A stretch of DNA of 64,000 bases from contig CP136069.1 in NCBI GenBank assembly GCA_032622095.1, forward strand, positions 64,565,319 to 64,629,318. Reading direction: 5' to 3'. The translations under genes were made by a program, and so were the position numbers. This document shows positions 36,297 through 48,312 of the stretch, piece by piece; positions within the stretch are counted from its first letter, which is position 1, and every line of letters begins with the position of its first letter. The notes under the pieces are model-generated. The model saw only the letters and a list, made by a program, of their open reading frames with translations. It was not told the origin of the DNA and ran no database searches. This DNA comes from Siphonodentalium dalli. Lineage: Eukaryota; Mollusca; Scaphopoda; Gadilida; Siphonodentaliidae.

Positions 36297-38994
36297 GCAA
36301 TCGACAAAGTTCCTCAGATACACGAATAGGATTAGATACGTCACTTGATCTGTTCGTCTGGTGCAGATGTCTTCGTTGACAAACGAACAGGAATTCTGAC
36401 TAGAATATATGCATCGTCAAGTTCATTTTACGTGTAATGTGCACTAGATTTGATAGATTATTTCACATATTTATTCTTATAGCTGTAGAAACTATTTCAT
36501 GGCCATTGTTCATTCCCATATCAAGTACCTTGTGTTGAGGGATGTTAATTGCATCCGAACATAACGTGTATCACTTGGAAGATCAAAGTTGAATATGTTG
36601 TGTGTATTTTGCTTTTAAATATGCATATTTAAAATGTGCATTATGCAAATCCAGAATTGTTACGGTCGACTTCTCATCAAGTGAAGTCCTCAGTGTTATT
36701 GGGGGCACGATTTGTTATGCATTATCAAGTCATCCAATGCATTTCAAACCAGGTATGGACAGAGATTTTTGAAGTCATTACCAAATCGTCAATGTAAACG
36801 TGACTGTCAACAGTACTATCAACATCATCAAATATATTCAGTCAGTTTAATTCTGTTACAAGAAAAAGAAGATGCATGCATCAGATCGTGCATGAACTAC
36901 TTTACAAGATTTAATCACGTACATTTGGAAAATATTATAAATATATGCAAGTCATGTTATTGAAGGCACAATGCTGAAATTATGGCAGGTTATGAGTTAC
37001 TTATGTGTGGCCGCGGCCCTCGTCTGTACGTGTGTGGGTTTTCAGGCGAACCCATCCCAAATGTTCTGGTCACTAAAATCATACCGGATACCCCAGGGAC
37101 GGTCCGGGCTGGTTCGCTTCATTCGCGACATACATATATCGGCGATATCCGCATTTCGAGTGTTAATTACCTGCCATGACTTTGGCGGCTGATTCACTCT
37201 TATTTATTTGCGAATGTAGTCGACGATAGTTCCGCTACATAATTTTTATATGTGTGGAGTTCTTGGCGGTACGATGTCGACATTGGCTCCGGTCTGCAAG
37301 TTATATCATTGCAGACACCATAATGAAATTCTGATAACTTATGTGTTAATATCGGCACTTCTGTATTGCCGCGATCCCAACCATGCATGTGTGTTTTTCC
37401 ATGAGATCCCGCACTGTGCTGGTCTCTAAAACCCGCATATACACAATGGGGCCGGTCTGGGCTGATCCGGATCCGAGCTGCTCCGGGCTGGTCCCGGTGG
37501 TTTTTAGTTACGCTGGTAATTAGCGCCCTGTCAATATATCTGGGCTGGTATTATAAGCGATTCGGGGCTGGTTTCATACGATTCAATATGATAACAAAGA
37601 AAACCAATGGTAATTCCGGGCGAACGTCTACTCGTGTTGGTAAACCGCGAGACCCGGGTAAAATCTATGTAAACGAACAGGTTCAATATTAATATCACCC
37701 TTTTGGGCGAAATAAAAATACACATTTGGAACAGTATTATATTTGGAGGGGTGTTCAGGTTATACAAGCAGACGATAGCCAGAATAGGAAGGCGGCTCCG
37801 TGACAAAATATAGGTGAATTGTGCATTTTATGGTAAAATCACCAAACTGTGTGTGTGACATCCTGGCATGATACTTTGTTGATTTGGATATCATGCCAAG
37901 CTAGGGTGGGTCCACGGTTGCCATGGTAACCGCTGATAAAAAGTTATCACTAAAATGTCGACAAATTGCATTGAAAGGGCGTGGAATGATTCGTATCCAC
38001 ATCTAGTGACAATTGTTAGTGCGCAATAATGACTAAACGAGTTTGTATTGACCATGTGGACATGTTTTGAGTTATCAGGATATAAATATGACTGTTGGTG
38101 GTAAAAAATGGCGGATAAAATGGCCGCCACGCAGGGCAAAATGGTCACCAAAATACATTCAGTTTATGGCGTTTTTTTCATTGCTTCCATTTGGATTTTT
38201 TTTAAACAAAAATTCACATACCCCTATATCATTTCTCAGCCCAAATTCCCACAACAATAAATACAGTTCAATTTCAATATCTACATGATCTGATCAGGAA
38301 ACACATGTATTAACATTTTAGGCATTTAATTTTCTGTCCGGGATTTTTTAACCCGTAGAATAGTGTCACTGTATTTTTCCAAGAACGATAATTCAGTAAA
38401 ATTAGTTCCTTGTAACCTCTAGAGCTGCCGTCGCTGTGTAATTGTGTTGGTACTACATAATTTTGATGACTGCAATGCAGAGAGAACAGTGTGTGAGTTT
38501 CGGGGTAAGAGAACTCAACGCATGTTAACGTTCACACAGTCGCGCACCGTTTCCTATTCCGGAACTTGAAATGTAATAATGCACATGGCGTAACAAGATT
38601 AGTGTGTAATCGGGCCCGAATATTGTGTTCGAGTTGTTACTTTTAATGACTTGAATGCGTCTTTCTGGGACATACTATACCGGTGATAGAAAGAATTTAA
38701 GGTATTAATCGATCTATTTGATATCGGTGAACATTCAAAAGCGATTATTGTTAGGTGTATTTTTGCACATCACCACGTGGCTCTAAACATAAAGTCACAT
38801 CGTGCGTATGAATAATTAGGTGGATAACCACTACTATATGCAAACTTACCTATTTCGAATTAATATGCAACACGTGGTCATTAACAATACTCGATGTCGT
38901 ACATGAACCTATATGGCCACTTCCACTGTGAATAATTTGTTTTTCTGTGATTGAGATTAAGATGAATTTTACCGACTACACTCTTTTAAAACAG
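36297..38994. other. No recognised feature
   Basis: The longest stretch without recognised repeats. The open frames (up to 91 codons) lack motifs I recognise. It could hold intronic or intergenic host sequence. The frame at 36712-36963 is cysteine-containing but has no clear family. Confidence 0.45.
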
Positions 38995-39435
38995 TATGTA
39001 CTCTGGAGTACCTACGTAGGTACTGAACTTACGTAGGGGAGTACCAAAACTGTTGGTACACTGGAGTACCAAAAGTGTTGGTACTCTGGACTGTTGGTAC
39101 TCTGGGGTACCAACTATCCAATGGCAGGTACTCTGGATTACCTGTCCAGGTACTCTGGATTACCTGTCCATGTACTCTGGAGTACCTCTCCAGGTACTCT
39201 GGATTACCTGTCCATGTACTCTGGAGTACCTCTCCAGGTACTCTGGATTACCAACTATCCATGTAGTATGCGGAGTACTGTCCAGATACACTGGGTACCT
39301 GTCCGGGTACTATGTAGTACCAAATATCTAGGTACTATGTGAAGAACCTGTTCAGGTACTCTGGAGTACCTGTCCGGTTACCCCGGAGTACCAAATATCT
39401 AGGAATTATGTGGATAATCTGCACAGGTACCAATC
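38995..39435. repeat. Minisatellite of ~22 bp, self-complementary unit
   Basis: Repeats of TGTCCAGGTACTCTGGATTACC, degenerate at both ends. Most units include GGTACTCTGGAGTACC-like sequence, which is itself palindromic, so each unit can form a short hairpin. Confidence 0.9.
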
Positions 39436-39791
39436 CCTCGAAATTAGGAAAAATGTCCGACGGCAAAATGAATGATGTGGCATGTTAGATTCCAAATGAT
39501 GCCACGGCGTTTAAGTGTCGATTTAAGTACAAAACTTAAAGATTTTTCGAGATCATGTTATCATTTACCTGAAATAATATGCATTATATTACTTTTATTA
39601 GTATTGAACCTCGATCGTGTTTTTGTAGTTAATTCAGGGTTTAATATCTCGATTTCAGGATTTCCATGACCTGTGCCCTGCACGTGGAGTAAAATTTGTC
39701 TGAATGCCTAAAATAATCGTCCAAACTTCTTAATTTGTGTGTAATGATATTAAAGTAAACATTATGAATCAAACATCTTAAAGAATTATGG
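39436..39791. other. No recognised feature
   Basis: AT-rich, with no coding or repeat signal recognised. Confidence 0.45.
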
Positions 39792-40125
39792 GTGAACCAC
39801 CAATCAATCTATAATAGACTGATAAATCGGAAACTACTTTGCGATAAATCACAAACGTAAAGCAGGCATTTATATAGAGTCGGTATATAGGGGCGGTGAA
39901 AAGTGGGCAGCTGAGCGCGTTACATGCCCCTGTGTTTAAACAAAAATATAATTCGGATATCTTTTGAAAGACACGGAATAATTATTTACTGAGAATATTC
40001 AAAATACAATATCAATAGTCAAGAAATTTGGAGTTCCCTCTTGTACAACAGTGAGCACTGTGCCAGGAAGACCGATCGGTCAATTTTAGATTGATCGGAC
40101 TATTATAAATTGATTTGTGGTTCAC
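39792..40125. mobile_element. MITE-like element, ~334 bp
   Basis: The left end GTGAACCACCAATCAATCTATAATAG is matched in reverse complement at the right end (GTGAACCACAAATCAATTTATAATAG), with similarity extending about 35 bases. The interior is non-coding. No target duplication was identified with confidence. Confidence 0.7.
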
Positions 40126-41338
40126 TGAGACCTGTTAAACCAGTCGGGCTAAAATAGACCAAACGATCATTCTATAATTATCTCTCAACCAATACTTAAA
40201 CAAATGTGGCCTATAGCGCCCTCCGCTGCCCCCTTTTGCACTGCCCCTTAGGCTATACGCCGACTATACATACGCGTCCCTTACCGTTAATAAACAGTAT
40301 ACCATATATTTTCCTACACGATAGCAAAGGGGCCTCTCGTTTAAACGTGCAAAATATAAATTAAAATATATATAAATTGAAACCAAGCACGCCTCTTTAA
40401 AAGCCGCTTCAGTATTATATTTTTATTGATATTTTACTCAATCGACACGCACCTGGGCGCCATAGATTTAAAGGTTATACTGCAAAATTTATAGTAGACT
40501 GTATTGCCCTATACCACAGTATACCATAGATTTAACAGTTATAGCACAAAAGTTATGCTCGACCGACACAGAACATTGGCACAAACAACTACTATGAGTG
40601 CTCTCGCAGATATTTGAACCACATTTCAATGATGGGTGTATGTTACGTGCTTTTAAGGACCAATGCTAGGTACTGAGGTAGCAATACACAATTTTCAGCA
40701 ATTTTGCCAACCTGGGAGGGGGTACTGTGCTTCAAATCAATGCTGAGCCATTATCTTTGGAATATGTCCCATCAAGCATGTTTTAATGTCGACAGACATT
40801 TTAGGTTTAATCATTAATTGTGTCTGTACTTTAGCTTCTTCGTTCAATTTGTCATTGAGTTATGCCCCTTGGTTTGCACACACAAAACGCTCAATTTTAT
40901 CCATTTTTTAAAACTAAAATTGACCATTTTCAACCCAAAAACAGACCATGATAGAGCGAATGTCAGTAAATAAGCTTCTTCCACCTGATAGAGCTATGTT
41001 AGAGCTGAGATATATTTGAAATAGAAAAAAAGTTATTGTATCAATTTGAAAAAAATGTCTTGCGAGCCCAGATGACAGAATTCAGGGGAGTGAAATCGGG
41101 CTATTTTCCTGTAACCAATAACACAGAGTTGGCCTTCACTGACCTTACGAAAACCCTGTTGCGTATCAAAAGTTTTAACTTTTTTTAGAACTTTCCCAGT
41201 TTTGTGAAATAATTAAACCTTCAAACCAGTAATGACACATTTAACACAGGCTACACTGGCTGTTATGCCCCCCCCCCCATATACTTATTTTTCTATTTTT
41301 CAGACCCCCTACAACCCGTAAAATCGTGCACTGCTACC
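40126..41338. other. No recognised gene; small duplications only
   Basis: A ~40-base block (CATAGATTTAA, then a GTTATA block) occurs twice, at ~40460 and ~40524. A 12-base C run lies at ~41268-41279. Otherwise no feature was recognised. Confidence 0.45.
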
Positions 41339-41647
41339 TAAGGGCTGCACCGATTCATCGTGAATTCAATACACTTTCAAACGATAACCGTATCGTATCG
41401 TGTGTATCTCGATGCAGGAATTCAAATAATTTCTGAAGATGGGCAATGTTCTCTCAAGTATACATGTTTATCATGTGTATTTGACTCATGTAGCTAACTA
41501 TTCAACAACTGCATTGTAGTTTAACATGAACTCCATCTCCAATTACAAACATGTTGTTTCTGATAATTCAGGTCGTGTTCATTTGAGAACACTTATTCAG
41601 TGTATGTATCGTTGGTCATGCATCACGTATATATATTGTGACCAAGT
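41339..41647 (+). mobile_element. hAT-like element fragment (compact relative of 2648-4339)
   Basis: Begins TAAGGGCTGCACCGATTC and carries the same CGTATCGTATCG, GAAGATGGGC and TTTCTGATAATTCAGG blocks as the element at 2648-4339, in opposite orientation and without the 1.29-kb insert. It stops near GTGACCAAG, just short of the expected second terminal repeat, so it is truncated. Confidence 0.7.
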
Positions 41648-42002
41648 ACCGGTATGTTATTACAACCCAAATGCTCGGGTCCATATTATGAACTACTGGT
41701 AAGGTTCCATTGTTTTCAGAAACAAGGCTTGGTCGAATTCCCAAATGATGGACAATACAATTTTTGAAACACATTGGTGAAATTGAGGTTGCACATAATT
41801 AAAAAGCTCATTAAAAAATGACAAGTATTTAGGTTGGTAATTATACATGTATGACATATGGTGTTCGTTATATCAATCATATTGTTACATAACCTGTTGT
41901 ACAGTACGTAAATAGTGTGTGATAAGCAAAATACTCAACACCGGGAAGACACCACTGTGAGCTCTGGTTACAATTGACATGTTGTTTGCACCATACCGTT
42001 AA
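41648..42002. other. No recognised feature
   Basis: AT-rich. It may hold decayed LINE sequence upstream of the reverse transcriptase remnant, but nothing is clear enough to call. Confidence 0.4.
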
Positions 42003-42426
42003 CTTGCCATTAACAGCATAAATGGAAAAATAATAGAGGTTATAAAAAATTGTATTAAAATGTGAAAGCAAAATGAATCATGATGGTCGATCCTCACAAT
42101 CATTCCCATCACTTATTGGCCTAAAACATGGAGTGAACTTCTCACCTTTCCTCTTTGGCATGTATGTCAATGATTTAACAGACTTCCTGGCTAGCTCAGG
42201 GTTGAGAGGAATGCAATCATTAACCACAGAGCTCCAAACAAAACTGAATACTTACCTGAAACGATTTGCTTTATTATACGCAGATGATACAGTAATTATG
42301 TCAGAAACGAAAGAGGATTTGCAGTATGCACTATGTTGCTTTGAAGACTATTGCGGTATATGGAAGCTTAGTGTTAACATACAGAAAACCAAGGTAATGT
42401 TATGTGGTAGAGGACGGCAACCTAAA
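42003..42426 (+). pseudogene. LINE reverse transcriptase fragment
   Basis: A 136-codon open frame from 42073 holds part of a non-LTR retrotransposon reverse transcriptase. GLKHGVNFSPFLF is the usual G-x-x-Q-G-x-x-L-S-P block. YADD (residues 69-72, 42277-42288) is the catalytic metal-binding motif. WKLSVNIQKTKVM follows, typical of CR1/L2/Jockey-like LINEs. Similarity extends upstream to about 42003 in another frame (NGKIIEVIKN), with a frameshift and stop before 42073, so the gene is broken. It is interrupted at 42426, after RQPK, by TIR element 1. The family's N-terminal endonuclease and C-terminal parts are missing here. The true initiator is not present; the ATG at 42073 is incidental. Confidence 0.88.
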
Positions 42427-44355
42427 ACCCCTGTCACACTCACGCCGGCGCTCTCACTGCGCTGCAAAAGTACCAACATATGAGTAACACGCAGGAGGAG
42501 CGCCGATAACTGTCGAAAATAGTCAAACTTTTAAAACAAAGTATGCTCCTATTGCGTTCCTACTTTGTCAAGTCTCGCGCTCTTAGTGCGTTCAAGTCGC
42601 TGTCATTGTGATGCTAGTACGTTCGCAAAACGTTCTCTGCGCGGGCGCGGAGAGTATAGATAGCACCTCCTGCGTTCTCCAGTCATAGTCAGTTTTTAAG
42701 TTGTGGGGAAAATACCTAACACTCCGCAATAGATTAGCTGTCCGATTAAACTACTGTCACACTCCGCTGCGATCAGGCCGGCGCTTGCATTGCGCTGGAA
42801 AATAATCAAAGCGCCAAGCAAAGCACAGTAAGGTATCCAAGAACGTATTGGTGACGCAGTGGACACTGGCTAGAACGGGAGAGGGTCCCCGTGATCGCCC
42901 CAGAGCGCCAGAGCGCCGCGCTTGTTTTGTGCATGCACAAAACAAGCGCAGAGGTTCGGCGTTCTGACCAGGCGTAGTACCGTTGCCATGACAGCGCAAA
43001 GCGTACTAACAACGCAATGACAACGACTTGAACGCATTAAGAGCGTTTACGACGTGGAGGAAACGCAGTGAGAGCGTATGAGAACGTGAGACTTGACAAA
43101 GCAGGAACGCAATGGGTCGTAAAAAGAGCGCGAAAACGTGATAAGCGGGATAGGGGCATAGCTTGTCACACGCGCCGCATGTATGACTGGTGGGGAGTTT
43201 CTCGTTTCGCGTGCGGGCTGACATTATCAATGGGTGTTTTATTAGTTTTATTTATAGAATGGGAATTTTTGGGAATATTTAAAAGTCAAACTGCGAGCTG
43301 GAGGCCGAGTCCCGTAAAAGGTGCTTGTAGTTGGGGAAATTAAATTTCGTTTATTGTGTTAATCAACGTTGATTAATGTTGATTTTTGGTTTGTGGTAAA
43401 CTATATGTGTATTACAAATGAAAGAAATTTCTGCAGCCCACTGGGGGGTTGTGGTCGGAGACGGTCGAGTCGACCACCGGTTCGTTAATTTGGTGCTGGT
43501 TGTTATTGTTATTTAACGGAATTCTGAGTTGGTCATTCGCAAAACCAATATATTTTATATTCTACAATTACATTCTTGGGTTTATAATATATGATCTTGA
43601 GCGCGTTACCATTTCTGACATTGGTTCTCTTGTTTTAACAGATTGAATATTTCTGACAATTTTCCGCGCTTCCACTGTGCGTTACTCGTATTTTGATACT
43701 TTTTCAACTCAAAGCAAATGCCAGCTTGATCGCAGCGGAGTGTGACAGTGCTATGAGTAGACCGCATTTCAAAGTGGGATCGTAGTGTAAACCTGCTGTA
43801 AACGCCGGAAGAACGCCATGTATAACGATTGGGCGTAAAGCGAGCGCCAGAGTCGCAGTGGCAGCACAATGTGGACGTTCTATGAGCGGGAACCAGTCCA
43901 TAACACCCCATGACAGCGCAGAAAGAGCGCAATAAATTTTGGACAGAGCCTCATTGAGTGTATTAAGGACGGGAAAGGCACGTAGGGATAATTTGATTAA
44001 GCTCACTGTAGTCGCAAAAGACAAGATTAATTTCTTGCTGCGACCACGAGAAGCTAATATGCGCTCTTGCTACGTACACATAACGCTCACGTCGCTCGAT
44101 TGGCGCTTTGCTTTGTGCTGTCACGGCGACAGTACTACGTCCTGGTCAGAACGCCGAGCCTCTGCGCTTGTTTTGTGCATGCATAAAACAAGCGCGGCGC
44201 TCTGGCACCTATGGGCGACCATGAAGATCCTCGGCCGTTGTAGCCAGTGTCCACTGCGTCACCAATCGGATCTTGGAGACATTAGTGCGTTTAGGTGGGC
44301 GCTTTGATACTTTTGCAGCGCAATGAGAGCGCCGGCCTGAGTGTGACAGGGGCTT
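42425..44355 (+). mobile_element. 1.9-kb composite TIR element, copy 1
   Basis: Terminal repeats AAACCCCTGTCACACTC and the complement of AAGCCCCTGTCACACTC extend over about 45 bases and are flanked by TA. An inner element with similar but distinct ends lies at 42754-43748. No transposase is recognised; the open frames are not protein-like. It lies inside the LINE reverse transcriptase remnant. Confidence 0.85.
42754..43748 (+). mobile_element. Inner TIR element nested in copy 1
   Basis: Ends CTGTCACACTCCGCTGCGATC and its reverse complement, ~995 bp. The ends resemble, but differ from, those of the outer element, so one member of a related family has inserted into another. It contains a perfect 32-base palindrome at 42918-42949 centred on GTGCATGCAC. 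Confidence 0.75.
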
Positions 44356-44357
44356 TA

Positions 44358-46203
44358 AACCCCTGTCACACTCACGCCGGCGCTCTCACTGCGCTGCAGA
44401 AGTACCAACATATGAGTAACACGCAAGAGGAGCGCCGATAACTGTCGAAAATAGTCAAACTTTTAAAACAAAGTATGCTCCTATTGCGTTCCTACTTTGT
44501 CAAGTCTCGCGCTCTTAGTGCGTTCAAGTCGCTGTCATTGTGATGCTAGTACGTTCGCAAAACGTTCTCTGTGCGGGCGCGGAGAGTATAGATAGCACCT
44601 CCTGCGTTCTCCAGTCATAGTCAGTTTTTAAGTTGTGGGGAAAATACCTAACACTCCGCAATATATTAGCTGTCCGATTAAACTACTGTCACACTCCGCT
44701 GTGATCAGGCCGGCGCTTGCATTGCGCTGAAAAATAATCAAAGCGCCAAGCAAAGCACAGTAAGGTATCCAAGAACGTATTGGTGACGCAGTGGACACTG
44801 GCTAGAACGGGAGAGGGTCCCCGTGATCGCCCCAGAGCGCCAGAGCGCCGCGCTTGTTTTGTGCATGCACAAAACAAGCGCAGAGGTTCGGCGTTCTGAC
44901 CAGGCGTAGTACCGTTGCCATGACAGCGCAAAGCGTACTAACAACGCAATGACAACGACTTGAACGCATTAAGAGCGTTTACGACGTGGAGGAAACGCAG
45001 TGAGAGCGTATGAGAACGTGAGACTTGACAAAGCAGGAACGCAATGGGTCGTAAAAAGAGCGCGAAAACGTGATAAGCGGGATAGGGGCATAGCTTGTCA
45101 CACGCGCCGCATGTATGACTGGTGGGGAGTTTCTCGTTTCGCGTGCGGGCTGACATTATCAATGGGTGTTTTATTAGTTTTATTTATAAAATGGGAATTT
45201 TTGGGAATATTTAAAAGTCAAACTGCGAGCTGGAGGCCGAGTCCCGTAAAAGGTGCTTGTAGTTGGGGAAATTAAATTTCGTTTATTGTGCTAATCAACG
45301 TTGATTAATGTTGATTTTTGGTTTGTGGTAAACTATATGTGTATTACAAATGAAAGAAATTTCTGCAGCCCACTGGGGGGTTGTGGTCGGAGACGGTCGA
45401 GTCGACCACCGGTTCGTTAATTTGGTGCTGGTTGTTATTGTTATTTAACGGAATTCTGAGTTGGTCATTCGCAAAACCAATATATTTTATATTCTACAAT
45501 TACATTCTTGGGTTTATAATATATGATCTTGAGCGCGTTACCATTTCTGACATTGGTTCTCTTGTTTTAACAGATTGAATATTTCTGACAATTTTCCGCG
45601 CTTCCACTGTGCGTTACTCGTATTTTGATACTTTTTCAACTCAAAGCAAATGCCAGCTTGATCGCCATGTATAACGATTGGGCGTAAAGCGAGCGCCAGA
45701 GTCGCAGTGGCAGCACAATGTGGACGTTCTATGAGCGGGAACCAGTCCATAACACCCCATGACAGCGCAGAAAGAGCGCAATAAGTTTTGGACAGAGCCT
45801 CATTGAGTGTATTAAGGACGGGAAAGGCACGTAGGGATCATTTGATTAAGCTCACTGTAGTCGCAAAAGACAAGATTAATTTCTTGCTGCGACCACGAGA
45901 AGCTAATATGCGCTCTTGCTACGTACACATAACGCTCACGTCGCTCGATTGGCGCTTTGCTTTGTGCTGTCACGGCGACAGTACTACGTCCTGGTCAGAA
46001 CGCCGAGCCTCTGCGCTTGTTTTGTGCATGCATAAAACAAGCGCGGCGCTCTGGCACCTATGGGCGACCATGAAGATCCTCGGCCGTTGTAGCCAGTGTC
46101 CACTGCGTCACCAATCGGATCTTGGAGACCTTAGTGCGTTTAGGTGGGCGCTTTGATACTTTTGCAGCGCAATGAGAGCGCCGGCCTGAGTGTGACAGGG
46201 TCT
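44358..46203 (+). mobile_element. 1.9-kb composite TIR element, copy 2
   Basis: Tandem to copy 1, separated only by a TA-containing junction, same orientation and nearly identical. It lacks about 88 bases relative to copy 1 at ~45665: the right terminus of the inner element and adjacent sequence are deleted between short CGC matches. The right end is GTGACAGGGTCT followed by TA. Confidence 0.85.
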
Positions 46204-46565
46204 TAAATAAAAAATATCGGCTTTACATAATTATAAAGATGAGTATTTGTTTCTACTCACCTTTCACATGATTGGACTCTTTATACATGTACCCATACAT
46301 GTCCCATTGACACTTCATCTTATCACAATCATGTTCTTCGTTGTTTTATCAACGATTTTGTGTATATATTGTTTGACCATTGTCTATCATGTTTTTTCAT
46401 GTTTGATACATTCCAATCATGCCACCGTTTCTCTGACCAACAAAAACAACTGTATCTCTCATACATTCTGTTAACAAACTGTCGACTTTCTCTCACTCCA
46501 GGATATCAGTTATTACAGCTGTTAACCGGTTTCGGGCTGCTTAGCTGTGATCTCGCCCAAAGTAC
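46204..46565 (+). other. LINE remnant continuation, then unrecognised sequence
   Basis: Codons at 46213-46227 read N-I-G-F-T, which continues the reverse transcriptase reading after the RQPK at 42415-42426. The frame is lost within a few codons. The rest up to 46565 has no recognised coding motif, but it may include the 5' untranslated part of the LINE fragment that follows. Confidence 0.5.
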
Positions 46566-46967
46566 TTGATGGGGATCGCAGCGATGCAGCACCGTGCCGC
46601 GATTGGCAGCTTTAATAACATAAAGTATAAAAACAGGCCGAAAATGGATTTATATCGAAAACGTAAATTTTACAAAATCCCCAAGGGATGTAACCTAAGA
46701 CTGCCACTTGTCCTTCTCGTAATAACAATGCTGTTTCTAAGTTCTGGATCCGTTCATAGTAATCCGGGACCAAATTCACAAACTGACATAACAGGGAACA
46801 TAACTGTTTTTCAATATAATATCCGCAGTATTAGAAATAAGCTACATAAAATAGTTGAAGCTATAAACGAATATGACATTCTTTGCTTCACTGAAACACA
46901 CCTCGGCACAACCTACCATACGGAAAAATTGTTAATTCCCCAAGTTGGCATAACGACTGAATACTAA
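46566..46967 (+). pseudogene. LINE 5' fragment: 2A-like motif plus start of endonuclease
   Basis: A 133-codon frame. Residues 43-60 are a hydrophobic stretch (LRLPLVLLVITMLFLSS). GSVHSNPGP follows at residues 61-69 and resembles the NPGP-ending 2A-like ribosome-skipping motifs found in some CR1/L2-type LINEs. It lacks the usual Asp and Glu before NPGP, so activity is doubtful. From residue 79 (ITVFQYNIRSIRNKL) the frame matches the start of the apurinic-type endonuclease, with the catalytic Asn in QYN (residue 85) and Glu in FTETHL (residue 110). The frame stops at 46967 within the endonuclease and the remainder is absent. It is on the same strand as the reverse transcriptase remnant upstream but in the wrong order for one element, so it is a separate fragment or a rearranged copy. 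Confidence 0.85.
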
Positions 46968-47714
46968 CTTATCAGTTTCATGCACCTGAACAAGTCCATA
47001 ATATGTCTTTAAGATAACTTTTTAACCTGAACGTTTAGAGAATGCATCTTTGACACATATTAATTATGATTCTATATATCAGTATTGAAGATATTACCGG
47101 GAATCTATCGAAATTGATGTACATTCTCCCTTTAATTTATCAGTTTGATTCAATTAAATCAGAGCATGATACGTATTTAAAGCCTAATATTTTGTTCGTA
47201 GCTTTACCATTCATTGATATTACGTTGTAATTTCCAGTGTGATACAACCAACGACGGTAACATTGCGTTACGTTACAGAAAGCAAAATTCCTTTGATTGA
47301 ATGAACAGTGCATGTAACCAGAAAACACATACAAGTCATATTCTTTTATAAAAGTTAATATTACACATGTTATCAAAATGAACGATTAGTTTGAATATTT
47401 ATTCATAATTGCACGTATATATTACAAGGTTTTCTATGATACTTCTATTTAGCTTGTGTTTTCATGGCAATGTATTTCTGCTTTTTGCAGGTCACCAATT
47501 GAGATATTGGTGCGGTCGAGCATTCGTTCTGTGGACGAGCTTTGTTTCTCTGGCCGGATAGCGAAATGATTTCGACAGACATAGTTGCGGATGTCAACCA
47601 AAATCACATAAAGTTCCAGTTTTGGCATCTGGCCCATGGCGTAATGCGAGATAATGATGGCACCTTGCACATGGTTAGTTAGTAAGGACGTATTCGAAAC
47701 CGTTCTATATATTC
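46968..47714. other. No recognised feature
   Basis: AT-rich. Minus-strand open frames of 78 and 90 codons show no known motif. Confidence 0.45.
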
Positions 47715-48250
47715 GTGACATGCTTTGTTCGATGTACCGGATGTTTCACCAGGAGGAGATTGCATGTCATGGTCCATATGGGGCCATATGTGTTCGTCCG
47801 GATGGGCTTTCAGTTGGTATCTTGTGAAATGTTGTACCAGATGAGTTGCAGTAAGGACACAGATGTTTCTATATTAATAGCCCATGCAGATGCGGCTATA
47901 TGTGTGCTTGTCCGGGTGAACATTTAGTTCTCTTGTGAGATATTTCGACCAAATGGGGCGTTTCAGTTATACATGGCTCATATGTGGCTATATATGAGTG
48001 CATGTACGAACAGGCACTTAGTTATTTTGTGAATTGTTTCGCCCAGAGGAGGCGTTTTATTTACGGCACAGATGTGGCTCATGTATGGCCCAGTTGTGGT
48101 CAGTTGATCCATGTAAAGGATCATGAGTACATGTGCGAAAGGCACTTAGTTGTTATTTTGTGAATTGTTTCGCCCAGATGAGGCGTTTTATTTACGGCCC
48201 AGATGTGGCTACACGTATGGCCAGATGTGTTCAGTTGTAATGTCTGTAGG
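47715..48250. repeat. Degenerate tandem repeat, ~95-135-bp period
   Basis: The block TTGTGAATTGTTTCGCCCAG with GAGGCGTTTTATTTACGG occurs at ~48024 and ~48157. Older versions (CTTGTGAGATATTTCGACC, CTTGTGAAATGTTGTACC) lie at ~47931 and ~47822. Each is followed by a CAGATGTGGCT-like stretch. The last two copies are close; the first are strongly diverged. Confidence 0.75.
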
Positions 48251-48312
48251 GGTCATACAGATCTTTGTTCGTAATATTAATTGATTAGCAATAAAGTAAA
48301 TGCATCTATGTA

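Noticed and set aside
37000-37192. Possible short secreted-protein exon (hydrophobic start at 36971)
   Set aside because: A hydrophobic N-terminal stretch occurs, but the frame is short and two overlapping frames are equally open. No splice-supported continuation or family match could be seen.
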